Positions 1-7,261 of a stretch of 7,486 nucleotides of DNA are shown in pieces. Each line of letters starts with the position of its first letter. Within the stretch, counting starts at the first letter, position 1. The translations under genes and the position numbers were made by a program. Source of the DNA: Fidelibacterota bacterium (GTDB taxonomy: Bacteria; Fidelibacterota; UBA2242; JAFGTP01); the NCBI GenBank assembly GCA_021734005.1, contig JAIPJV010000096.1:1-7486 (forward strand), read 5' to 3'. The notes under the pieces are model-generated. The model did no database searches. It saw only the letters and a program-made list of their open reading frames with translations, and was not told where the DNA came from.

Positions 1-57
1 GGCGTAAATGGATTCCAGAGTTTCAATATAAAAGCAGGAGTTTATTACTCTTTGTAA
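1..57 (+). CDS. C-terminal end of an upstream gene (partial), possible outer-membrane beta-barrel
   Basis: Only the last 18 codons and a TAA stop (55-57) are inside the window. They read GVNGFQSFNIKAGVYYSL. Alternating polar and hydrophobic/aromatic residues in the final stretch (FNIKAGVYYSL) look like the last strand of an outer-membrane beta-barrel, but the final residue is Leu rather than the more usual Phe, so this is a weak inference. Frame 3 is also open from the window edge to a TGA at 81-83, which would overlap the next start codon. I prefer frame 1 because its residues look more like a protein end. The gene would lie 22 bases upstream of the next gene on the same strand. Confidence 0.4.
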   Translation, partial: GVNGFQSFNIKAGVYYSL

Positions 58-80
58 ATTTTTACCAAAGGGTTTTACAA
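52..80. repeat. short inverted repeat around the gene 1 ribosome-binding site
   Basis: TTGTAAA (52-58) is the exact reverse complement of TTTACAA (74-80), with 15 bases between. A second imperfect partner, TTTACCAAA at 61-69, could pair with the same left arm. The SD-like AAAGGG lies between the arms. This could be an operator or an RNA hairpin, or chance in AT-rich DNA. Confidence 0.25.
67..72 (+). promoter_or_regulatory. weak Shine-Dalgarno-like site for gene 1
   Basis: AAAGGG lies 7 bases before the ATG at 80. It is a partial match to the anti-SD complement. It supports the ATG at 80, which also gives a complete signal peptide. Confidence 0.4.
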
Positions 81-1816
81 TGAACAAAATCAAATTATTT
101 TTATTAAAAATTTCGCTTATAATTTTTAGCATTTCTTTGATCAATGCCGGACCTTATGAAATTATCTGGAAAAATACCGAACTTTTTGAAAGTGGAGATT
201 ACGATCCTACCCGGGGAGTTGTGTGGAATCCACATACTGATCATTTACTTGTTGCCACCCGTTCAGACCCTTATCCTCGGATTGAAGTAATGGATCCCGA
301 TTCGGGAGAAACATTAGGCCAGCTTGATACTACCGGTCTCTCTGCTGTTCAATCAGAAGAAGGACTCAGCCAGATAGACATATGCGGTGACGGCCATATT
401 TATGTCTGTAATCTTGGCGATGATATAAGTGGCTGGAATTTCGAGGTGTGGCGTTATGAAAACGAGGAATCTACTCCTAAACTCGTCTTTGATCAAATGC
501 TTGACTCCGGTGATGAATCTAATACTCGTGAATGGTATGGGGCTTCTTTTGAAGTAATCGGTTCCGGCGATAGTACTTACTTATACACTAGCGGTTGGGA
601 AAATAATCAAATAGCAGTTCTAAAATTAAACTCCAGGAATATATTTGAGATTGATCACTTTATCCCTGTACCTACAAAAAATAGTGCCCGACACGGAATA
701 ACAGCTCTTGAACCCGGTGGAAGATTATTAATCAGTGGTGCAGGAACTACAGATCCACCTGTTAGATTAATTTCCAGCCAGGGTGAGGTTCTGGCAGAAG
801 TTCCCAGCGGTACAATGATAGGTGGAGCCGCCAGTGAATCAATTCATTGGAATCTTGGTCCATATAATCTTATATCAGCCATTAACGCCAATGCACAAGC
901 CCATACAATTACAACAATTCAGTATCAGGAAGATGAATTAGGTACAATCAATTTTGATTATTTTGGCGATATCTCCGATAGTCTGGCGACTGGTAATATT
1001 AATGCAACAGCGGTTTTGCGATATGATAGTACTCGCAATTGGATGTATTGTCTCGATGGTAACAATTTTTTGGCTGCTCTTGATCTCAACTCCCTTGCTA
1101 AAGTTACTACTCCTCGTGACACAGGCCTGTTTGCAATTGAGCTAGATGGGAAGAAGAAAGAATACACTCATTACGACAGACTCAATAAATATGTTAGGCG
1201 AACACTCTATACTACCTGGTCAGATGAAATAATTTATACCGCAATTAGCGGCAATACTCTGTATGCGCCATATCAGGAACGTGGTCTGTATCTGGCTTAT
1301 AATACTGATCCTGATGGTACATACGGAACCACCACACCGCCGGACGAAGCCTCAAGTATTCAGGAATTACCTTTCAATGCCGATGTTGTTGTAAAATTTG
1401 ATTCCGATGATTTTGCCGACCTGGTTGATGATCCAGTTGCAGAAAAATGGACTACAGGCAAAGTTTATCAATGGAATGGTTCTGAATGGAATTCCAGTGC
1501 AATTGAAGGCCTGGATATTAACTATGGTGCTATGGCAATAATTGGCGATGGTAATGACAGTCTGCTAACAGAAATTGGAGTTGCTCGTAATCCCCAGGGA
1601 ATTGGCACTGATGTAAGCAGTATTCAGTTTAAAGCATATCTTACAGAAACTGCTTCTGATGGTGAAGTACTTGCTTCCTTCCCAAATAATGATGAAACGG
1701 GACAGAGTGTATCTTTCTATACTTATTATCAGTTTGATAATTTGTCTTCAGGAATGTATCCTGCCTACAATGTGCAAAAGATAGGCACCTGTACTGGAAT
1801 CGATCAGAATACCTAG
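80..1816 (+). CDS. Secreted beta-propeller plus CBM9/DOMON-like protein, cut by an in-frame TAG before its T9SS sorting domain
   Basis: The product is 578 aa as read. Residues 1-23 are a signal peptide (basic start, hydrophobic core, cut near INA|G). Residues about 46-340 hold roughly six propeller-like repeats, each with a 'G/T-x-hydrophobic-YV' strand and a closing strand (for example 46-83, 96-130, 153-184, 203-241, 257-282, 307-338). Residues about 350-565 form a separate beta-rich region starting 'LDGKKKEYTHY', with 'TWSDEIIYTAISG' and 'NTDPDG' motifs that recall CBM9/DOMON-type sugar-binding modules. No catalytic motif is recognised, and the fold calls are inference. The gene is a tandem paralogue of the one at 2101: residues 380-470 match it at 77 of 91 positions, but the first blade at only 18 of 38. 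The TAG at 1814-1816 removes a complete sorting domain that continues in frame to 2089, so the true gene may be 80-2089. As read, the product should reach the periplasm but lack the surface-export tag. Confidence 0.85.
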   Translation: MNKIKLFLLKISLIIFSISLINAGPYEIIWKNTELFESGDYDPTRGVVWNPHTDHLLVATRSDPYPRIEVMDPDSGETLGQLDTTGLSAVQSEEGLSQIDICGDGHIYVCNLGDDISGWNFEVWRYENEESTPKLVFDQMLDSGDESNTREWYGASFEVIGSGDSTYLYTSGWENNQIAVLKLNSRNIFEIDHFIPVPTKNSARHGITALEPGGRLLISGAGTTDPPVRLISSQGEVLAEVPSGTMIGGAASESIHWNLGPYNLISAINANAQAHTITTIQYQEDELGTINFDYFGDISDSLATGNINATAVLRYDSTRNWMYCLDGNNFLAALDLNSLAKVTTPRDTGLFAIELDGKKKEYTHYDRLNKYVRRTLYTTWSDEIIYTAISGNTLYAPYQERGLYLAYNTDPDGTYGTTTPPDEASSIQELPFNADVVVKFDSDDFADLVDDPVAEKWTTGKVYQWNGSEWNSSAIEGLDINYGAMAIIGDGNDSLLTEIGVARNPQGIGTDVSSIQFKAYLTETASDGEVLASFPNNDETGQSVSFYTYYQFDNLSSGMYPAYNVQKIGTCTGIDQNT

Positions 1817-2089
1817 AAACCGGAAGAATACAAACTCCAGCAAAATTATCCCAATCCTTTTAATCCAGTTACAAATATTAAATATAGTCTTCCCTCTTCA
1901 GGAAAAGTTAAATTAACTATTTACAATCTACAGGGACAACTTGTTGAAACTTTAGTTAATACAAGACAAAATAAAGGAACTTATCAGATCAAATTTAATG
2001 GTTCCCGGCTAGCAAGTGGAATATACTTTTACCAGCTCAATCTCAATGGTAAAATTATGGGAATCAAAAAAATGGCACTAATAAAATAA
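1814..2089 (+). pseudogene. T9SS C-terminal sorting domain of gene 1, separated by TAG (readthrough or decayed segment)
   Basis: After the TAG at 1814-1816 the same frame runs open for 90 codons to a TAA at 2087-2089. The translation begins KPEEYKLQQNYPNPFNP and ends GIKKMALIK. This is the standard Por/T9SS type A sorting module, which directs a periplasmic protein through the type IX channel and is removed or used for anchoring at the cell surface. It aligns without gaps to the last 90 residues of gene 2, with 47 identical by my count and most other changes conservative. There is no start codon with an SD that would let it be made alone, and a sorting domain has no known use without its cargo. 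It is therefore best seen as the 3' part of gene 1. The codon opposite the TAG in gene 2 is Tyr (residue 567), so a single TAT/TAC-to-TAG change would explain it. Confidence 0.85.
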
Positions 2090-2091
2090 TT

Positions 2092-2098
2092 AAGGAGG
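2092..2098 (+). promoter_or_regulatory. strong Shine-Dalgarno (AAGGAGG) of gene 2, which bears on its start
   Basis: AAGGAGG is the best ribosome-binding site in the window. Only 2 bases separate it from the ATG at 2101, while the GTG immediately after (2104) is 5 bases away, nearer to usual spacing. Initiation at GTG 2104 is therefore plausible and would shorten the protein by one residue. The site lies 2 bases after the TAA at 2087-2089, so gene 2 does not depend on ribosomes finishing gene 1. Confidence 0.65.
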
Positions 2099-2100
2099 AA

Positions 2101-4074
2101 ATGGTGAAACGTTTATTAAGTTGTATATTATTAATTTTGCTGGTATCTACTCCAGCATTTTCTTATTCTTTGAATTGGACTACAGAAGAATATATGACAC
2201 CTGAGGATTTGACAAGAGGTATGGCTTATAGTCCCCAAACTGATCATATCTATGTTGCAACCCGTGTTGATAACAAAGCCAGAGTCGTAATTCTAAATCC
2301 GAAAAATGGAGAGACTATTGGAATGCTTGATACAACTGATACCGGTTTTCAAGGAGGAACATATCGTCTGAACCAGGTTTCAGTTTCAGATGATGGCACT
2401 ATCTATGTTTGTAACTTAAGTGTACCACAATATAGTCCTAATGATAAATTTAAGATATATAAATATAAAGATGAATCCTCTGCGCCTGAACTTATTTTTG
2501 AAAATGCTATGAGTGGAAATAGATATGGTGATTCATTTACAGCAGTTGGTTCTGGGGATAATACTTATCTATACTCAAGTGCTTACAATAGCGATACTCT
2601 GGCTATTATTAGATCAACCTCAAATGATACCTATGTTGAAAATACTATTGGTTTGCCTTCAATAAATGCGGCTCGTCATAGTATTTCTCCCGTAGAACCC
2701 GGTGGTAATTTATGGATTAGTGGGGCCGGGACTTCTGATCCCCCTGTTCGCCTTGTTGATGAATTAGGAAATACTTTGGTTGAAGTTCCAACCGATACTA
2801 TGATTGGAGCGGCTGCAGGAGCAGCTCACCACTGGAAAATAGGGCCTTATAATTTGGTTTCAGCTATTCACACTAATGCCCAGGCCCATACAATTCTAAC
2901 AATTCAATATAATGTTGATGAATTAGGCACTTACACGCTTGATTATTTTGGTAATAGATCTGATTCTTTGGCAACCGGGAATATTAACGCAACTTCAGTA
3001 ATTGATTATGATACGACCCGGCACAATCTATATGTTTTAGATGGAACAGAATTTATTTCATCTTTAAATATGGATAGTTTAGTTCAAGTAGGTACACCTA
3101 GAGATACTGGGATGTTGGCCATTCAACTGGATGGTAAAAAGAAAGAATACACCCATTATGAAAGATTGGAAACGGAAAATGATAGAGCCCTTTATCTGAC
3201 CTGGTCTGACGACATTATTTATACTGCTATTAGCGGTAATACTCTGTATGCTCCTTATCAAGAACGGGGTCTGTATATTGCTTTTAATACTGATCCCGAT
3301 GGCTCAAACGGAACTACTTCCCCACCGGATGGAGCCTCCAGTATTCAGGAACTTCCATTTAATGCAGACGTGGTTGTGCAGTTTGATTCCGATGATTGGG
3401 CAGATCTGGTAAATGATCCTGTTACTGATAAATGGACTACAGGCAAAGTTTTTAAGTGGAACGGATCTGAATGGAATGAGAGCACTATCGAAGGGCTCGA
3501 TATAAATTACGGTGCTATGTGTATTATTGGCGATGGTAATGACAGCCTGATCACTGAAATCGGGGTTGCCCGCAGTCCCCAGGGTATTGGAAACGATATA
3601 AGCAAAATGCAGGTTAAGGTTTACCTTGCAGAAACAGCTTCTGATGGTGACGTTATGGCTGCCTTCCCCAATAATAATGAAACCGGAAATGGAGTCTCCT
3701 TTACCAGTTATTATCAATTTGATGATCTGGGACATGGTATTTATCCCGCCTTTGATGTTCAGGAAGTTGGGACTGGCACTGATGTTGTCGATAATAATTA
3801 TCAGCCCGAACAATTCCAGCTTTCGCAAAATTATCCCAACCCATTCAATCCAGTTACTACAATCGAATACACATTATCCAATAGTGGCAATGTGGAACTG
3901 TCAGTCTTTGATCTTCAGGGGCGATTGGTTGAAGAAATTGTAAGCAGAGAACAGAAAAGCGGCCATTATAAATATAATTTCCATGCTCAAGATCAAGCCA
4001 GTGGAATCTATTTTTACAAACTAACTGTCGATGCTAAAGTAATTGGTGTAAGAAAGATGGCTTTACTGAAGTAG
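2101..4074 (+). CDS. T9SS-exported beta-propeller plus CBM9/DOMON-like surface protein (intact paralogue of gene 1)
   Basis: The product is 657 aa. Residues 1-21 are a signal peptide (MVKRLL, then a hydrophobic core, cut near AFS|YS). Residues about 40-326 are propeller-like with approximately six repeats, and carry the blocks most conserved with gene 1: 'ARHSISPVEPGG' near 191-202, 'SGAGTSDPPVRL' at 207-218, and 'HWKIGPYNLVSAI' to 'AQAHT' at 244-264. Residues about 340-555 are the beta-sandwich-like module ('LDGKKKEYTHY' 343-353, 'TDPDG' 397-401, 'WNGSEWN' 453-459). Residues about 568-657 are the sorting domain: QNYPNPFNP, then 'SVFDLQGRLV', 'ASGIYFYKL' and a final RKMALLK. It should be exported by T9SS and be free or surface-attached. 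No enzyme motif is recognised, and a role in binding a glycan or another surface ligand is inference. The gene ends in TAG directly after the sorting domain, and the next gene starts 36 bases on. Confidence 0.88.
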   Translation: MVKRLLSCILLILLVSTPAFSYSLNWTTEEYMTPEDLTRGMAYSPQTDHIYVATRVDNKARVVILNPKNGETIGMLDTTDTGFQGGTYRLNQVSVSDDGTIYVCNLSVPQYSPNDKFKIYKYKDESSAPELIFENAMSGNRYGDSFTAVGSGDNTYLYSSAYNSDTLAIIRSTSNDTYVENTIGLPSINAARHSISPVEPGGNLWISGAGTSDPPVRLVDELGNTLVEVPTDTMIGAAAGAAHHWKIGPYNLVSAIHTNAQAHTILTIQYNVDELGTYTLDYFGNRSDSLATGNINATSVIDYDTTRHNLYVLDGTEFISSLNMDSLVQVGTPRDTGMLAIQLDGKKKEYTHYERLETENDRALYLTWSDDIIYTAISGNTLYAPYQERGLYIAFNTDPDGSNGTTSPPDGASSIQELPFNADVVVQFDSDDWADLVNDPVTDKWTTGKVFKWNGSEWNESTIEGLDINYGAMCIIGDGNDSLITEIGVARSPQGIGNDISKMQVKVYLAETASDGDVMAAFPNNNETGNGVSFTSYYQFDDLGHGIYPAFDVQEVGTGTDVVDNNYQPEQFQLSQNYPNPFNPVTTIEYTLSNSGNVELSVFDLQGRLVEEIVSREQKSGHYKYNFHAQDQASGIYFYKLTVDAKVIGVRKMALLK

Positions 4075-4110
4075 AGCATCAATATCTGGATTAATTAACT
4101 TGAGAGTTCA

Positions 4111-5997
4111 ATGAAAAAAATTATTTATTCAATCCTAATACTAGTTTTCCTTTTCTCGGGTTTATTTGGTCAGACCCAGGAATTACGGGGAGCCTGGGTT
4201 GCCTGGGCCGGTACAAATGTTCCATCTACTGATCAGATTGTAACAACTATGAACAAACTTGCAGATGCTAATTTTAATATAGTTTATGTTGATGTATGGC
4301 GCTATGGTTATCCCTATTTCAAAAGTGAAGTATTTCATAAATATTCAGGTCATTATACTGATCCTAATCTGGCTGACCATGATCAGCCAACCCGGGATGT
4401 GCTTGCTGAAATGGTTGTTGAAGCCCATCGAGCCGGATTACAGGTTGAGGCCTGGTTCGAAGCCGGTTTTAATGGAGCGGCCAATACTAGTAGCCCTCTT
4501 TTTCAAAGGCAACCGGAATGGTTTGCAAAAAAGAAAGATGGCAGTACGGCCTATTATGGGCAGGCTGGACCCTCTATGATTCACTGTCACCCGGAAGTTC
4601 AGCAGTTTCTTATCGACCTGGCCCAGGAAATTGTGCAAAAATATGATGTTGATGGTATTCAATTGGATCGAATTCGTTATCCTTCCCATGATTGCGGATA
4701 CGACAGTCTGACCATTAATCTCTACAAACAGGAGCATGACGGATCCGAACCACCTACAGATATATCAGATCAAGAATGGGTGCAATGGAGGGCTGATAAA
4801 TTAACGGAATTTGTTGGTCGATTTTATGATTCCTTAAAAACTACTAATCCTGAAACTATCATATCCAATGCTACTATTCCCTGGGGCCCTATAGAATTTT
4901 GCCAGGATTGGTCAGAATGGGCTAATAATGGTCACCTGGACATTGTTGTGCCAATGCTTTATTACAACAGCAATAGTTATTTTACCGACCAGCTAGAAAA
5001 CAATTCAGAACTCACTCAAGTGAATGATTTCAACTTAATTTATCCTGGCGTAACGACAATTGCCAATGGATCTTATACTGACCCCGATCAGCTTGAAGGT
5101 ATGATTAATACTACCCGGGAAAAAGAATTAGGCGGAAATGTTCACTGGTTTCATGCTAATTTAATCTGGCATGAAAATGACTATTTAACGCACATGAAAG
5201 AAACAGTCTATAGTCAACCCTCGCTTATCCCCTATCGTTCCTCTAATTGGCGCCTACCCACTGAAATAGTTGATGATACAAGTTCTAGTACAATTAAAAC
5301 TGATGGCTGGCAAAAATATTCAGGGGGCATTCCGCTCTATAATGGTCAGTGCATTTATGCTGATGCCGGAAATAATGATAGTCTCATCTACTATTTTGAT
5401 ATTGAAAAATCTGGGTGGTATGAGATATATACGTTTGTCAATACTCAGGTAAATGCTAGTAGCGAAGCTCATTATACAATTAACAGCAAAAATGGAGAAC
5501 AGGTCAATCTTGTAGATCAAACCGTTTCAGGAAATGCTGGAAGATGGGAAAAATTATCTGATATTTATCTTGAAGCCGGTTCAAACCAAAAGATATTAAC
5601 TCTAAATGCTGCCAAAAGTAATGGTTCATATGTTTTTGCCGACGCTGTTATGCTGCTTAATACCAATCGTCCTGAAAAATATATAACCTCGGTAATAAAC
5701 CAGGATCAAAATAATTCTAAAATACAAACATCCAATACTTTTGAATTGGAGCAAAATTACCCAAATCCTTTCAATACTTCCACCATTATCAAATTCAATA
5801 TAGAGCAAAGAGATGAATACAATCTATCAATTTTTGATATTAGAGGAAATAGAGTTAAATTGTTACTGGATAGAGAACTTAATCAAGGAAGTTATCGGAT
5901 CAATTGCAATATGGATGAATTATCAAGCGGCCTTTATTTTTATCGGCTCAGTTCGTCTGGAAATAGCCTGATTAAGAAAATGGTATTGATTAAATAA
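4111..5997 (+). CDS. Secreted GHL10 (DUF187/DigH-YngK-like) glycoside hydrolase with golvesin/Xly-type binding domain and T9SS tag
   Basis: The product is 628 aa. Residues 1-20 are a signal peptide (cut near LFG|QTQ). Residues about 24-365 are a TIM-barrel domain of the GHL10 family (Pfam PF02638). Its marks are RGAWVAW (26-32), the strand FNIVYVDVW (55-63), AHRAGLQVEAWF (105-116), QPEWFAK (134-140), the signature DGIQLDRIRYP (181-191, with Asp186) and DIVVPMLYY (277-285). Family members such as E. coli DigH cleave peptidoglycan glycan strands lacking stem peptides, so hydrolysis of a beta-linked glycan is the likely reaction. Residues about 400-518 match the golvesin C-terminal/xanthan-lyase binding-domain pattern (GWYEIYTFV, HYTINSKNG, VNLVDQ, WEKLSDIYLEAG, YVFADAVMLL). 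Residues 544-628 are the T9SS sorting domain, with PNPFNTST in place of the common PNPFNPTT. The added domains make it much longer than the bare GHL10 enzymes and point to surface or extracellular action. GAGAG is absent upstream; only a weak GAGAG-like site, GAGAG at 4102-4106, precedes the ATG. The exact substrate cannot be read from sequence. Confidence 0.9.
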   Translation: MKKIIYSILILVFLFSGLFGQTQELRGAWVAWAGTNVPSTDQIVTTMNKLADANFNIVYVDVWRYGYPYFKSEVFHKYSGHYTDPNLADHDQPTRDVLAEMVVEAHRAGLQVEAWFEAGFNGAANTSSPLFQRQPEWFAKKKDGSTAYYGQAGPSMIHCHPEVQQFLIDLAQEIVQKYDVDGIQLDRIRYPSHDCGYDSLTINLYKQEHDGSEPPTDISDQEWVQWRADKLTEFVGRFYDSLKTTNPETIISNATIPWGPIEFCQDWSEWANNGHLDIVVPMLYYNSNSYFTDQLENNSELTQVNDFNLIYPGVTTIANGSYTDPDQLEGMINTTREKELGGNVHWFHANLIWHENDYLTHMKETVYSQPSLIPYRSSNWRLPTEIVDDTSSSTIKTDGWQKYSGGIPLYNGQCIYADAGNNDSLIYYFDIEKSGWYEIYTFVNTQVNASSEAHYTINSKNGEQVNLVDQTVSGNAGRWEKLSDIYLEAGSNQKILTLNAAKSNGSYVFADAVMLLNTNRPEKYITSVINQDQNNSKIQTSNTFELEQNYPNPFNTSTIIKFNIEQRDEYNLSIFDIRGNRVKLLLDRELNQGSYRINCNMDELSSGLYFYRLSSSGNSLIKKMVLIK

Positions 5998-6007
5998 TGA
6001 GATTATT

Positions 6008-7261
6008 ATGAATAATAAAAATATTCAGATCCTCAAAGAATTGAACGAAATCAAAATTTTAAACCTGCTAAAGAATGAAGCACCAATTTCCCGCAGTGAA
6101 TTAGCAGAGAAAACTAATATTACTAAAGTTACTATTTCTGAAATAATCAAACGCCTCGATAAAGAAGGCTACATTCTGGTTGCAGGCAAGGGAGAATCCA
6201 CCAGCAAAGGCGGAAAGCGACCGACCTTAATAAAATTAAACCCTAATAAAGGCTATGTAATAGGAATTGAATATAAGCGAAAAAAAGCGCATATTGCGAT
6301 TGCCAACATTGAATCCGATATTATTGCCAAAACTGATTTTTCCTATCAGGTGGGAACTGATCTTCATTCGGTTATTGAGAAAACTTTTCAGAAAATAGAT
6401 AATCTATTAGAGAGCCAGGAAATTCCATCTGAAAAATTGATCAGCATTGCCATTGGTGTGCCTGGATTTATCGATTATGAAAAAGGTGAATTAACTTTTG
6501 CTGATACGATGAAAGGATGGGAAAAGAAACCATTTGCCAGTCGATTTTCCAAGCATTATAATCTACCTGTTCTTATAGAGAATGATGTAAATATGGTTGC
6601 CATTGGAGAAGATCTGGTGGGAGCTGGCAAAGATGAATCTAATATTGTTTCCATCTGGATAGGAGCTGGTGTTGGCGCTGGAATCATTATGGATAATCAG
6701 TTAATCCGCGGCGCTTCCGGAATTGCTGGTGAAATTGGTTATCTTGAAATTGGCAATTTTCTGGCCAATCACTCTTTTCTGAGGAATCTGTATACAAACC
6801 AAAAATACATTGGTGATCTTTTATCCGAGGAACATCTATTTGATGTATTAAAAATGAAGATGGAATTCAAGGGAAAAAGTCTTGAAAAACCTATTGGTGA
6901 ATATAATATAATTGAATTATTGAAGTTAGCAGATCAAGGAAATAGCAATGTTCAAGAAATACTCGATGAATATGCTATGATTTTAGCAATAGTTTGCACT
7001 GAATTAATAAAAACAATTAATACAAACCTAATAATTTTATCCGGTACTGTGATAGAAAATTCTAAATACCTGTTTTCTAAAGTCCAGCAGTTTGTAAAAA
7101 GCAATATGCGAGATATTCCTTTTGATGCCAGTTCGATTGTTATAGGTGAATTAGGTGGCGATACAGCTTGTTTGAAAGGAGCACTGGCTCTGGCTCTGCA
7201 GGTGATTTATAAGCCTTATATAAAGCACAAACGCTTAAAGCAGGTTCATATCAGAGATTAA
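6008..7261 (+). CDS. ROK-family transcriptional regulator (NagC/Mlc/XylR type) without zinc and ATP motifs
   Basis: The product is 417 aa, a usual length for ROK repressors. Residues about 8-58 are a winged helix-turn-helix (SRSELAEKTNITKVTISEII, 28-47), followed by the linker GGKRPTLIKLNP (68-79) seen at the wing-to-ROK junction. The ROK domain shows IGVPGFID (149-156), ENDVN (191-195, Asp193 at the catalytic-base position of ROK kinases), IWIGAGVGAGII (217-228), GASGIAGEIGY (235-245) and a late GDTACLKGALALAL (384-397). The phosphate-binding DxGGT loop is replaced by EYKRKK (88-93), so kinase activity is unlikely. The Cys-x-Cys-Gly-x-x-Gly-Cys zinc motif expected soon after GEIGH is absent, and the His of GEIGH is Tyr245. 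It starts 10 bases after gene 3, without a clear SD, which suggests translational coupling. It probably represses this operon in response to a sugar or phosphosugar (inference). Confidence 0.92.
   Translation: MNNKNIQILKELNEIKILNLLKNEAPISRSELAEKTNITKVTISEIIKRLDKEGYILVAGKGESTSKGGKRPTLIKLNPNKGYVIGIEYKRKKAHIAIANIESDIIAKTDFSYQVGTDLHSVIEKTFQKIDNLLESQEIPSEKLISIAIGVPGFIDYEKGELTFADTMKGWEKKPFASRFSKHYNLPVLIENDVNMVAIGEDLVGAGKDESNIVSIWIGAGVGAGIIMDNQLIRGASGIAGEIGYLEIGNFLANHSFLRNLYTNQKYIGDLLSEEHLFDVLKMKMEFKGKSLEKPIGEYNIIELLKLADQGNSNVQEILDEYAMILAIVCTELIKTINTNLIILSGTVIENSKYLFSKVQQFVKSNMRDIPFDASSIVIGELGGDTACLKGALALALQVIYKPYIKHKRLKQVHIRD

Noticed and set aside
1814..1816. TAG reassigned to an amino acid throughout the genome (or pyrrolysine)
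   Set aside because: Gene 2 terminates with TAG at 4072-4074 exactly after its sorting domain, so TAG works as a normal stop here. No evidence for a pyrrolysine insertion context was seen. Local readthrough remains possible.
2101..2130. Lipoprotein signal (LLSC) at the start of gene 2
   Set aside because: The Cys is at residue 8, before the hydrophobic core, too early for a lipobox. A standard signal peptide cut near residue 21 fits better.
3304..3828. 174-codon open frame on the minus strand inside gene 2
   Set aside because: It lies antisense to a clearly coding, paralogue-conserved stretch of gene 2. It shows no signal, domain or ribosome-binding site, and is best explained as a shadow of gene 2 codon usage.
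3626..3943. 105-codon plus-strand frame overlapping the end of gene 2
   Set aside because: It is out of frame with the T9SS domain, which is unmistakable in the gene 2 frame. The alternative translation is low in protein-like character.
4075..4110. Promoter between genes 2 and 3
   Set aside because: The 36-base gap is AT-rich and -10-like strings occur by chance. No convincing spaced -35/-10 or Bacteroidota-type -33/-7 pair was seen, so read-through transcription from gene 2 is simpler.
4438..4737. 99-codon minus-strand open frame opposite the GHL10 domain
   Set aside because: It is opposite the most conserved motifs of gene 3, and its translation has no recognisable features.
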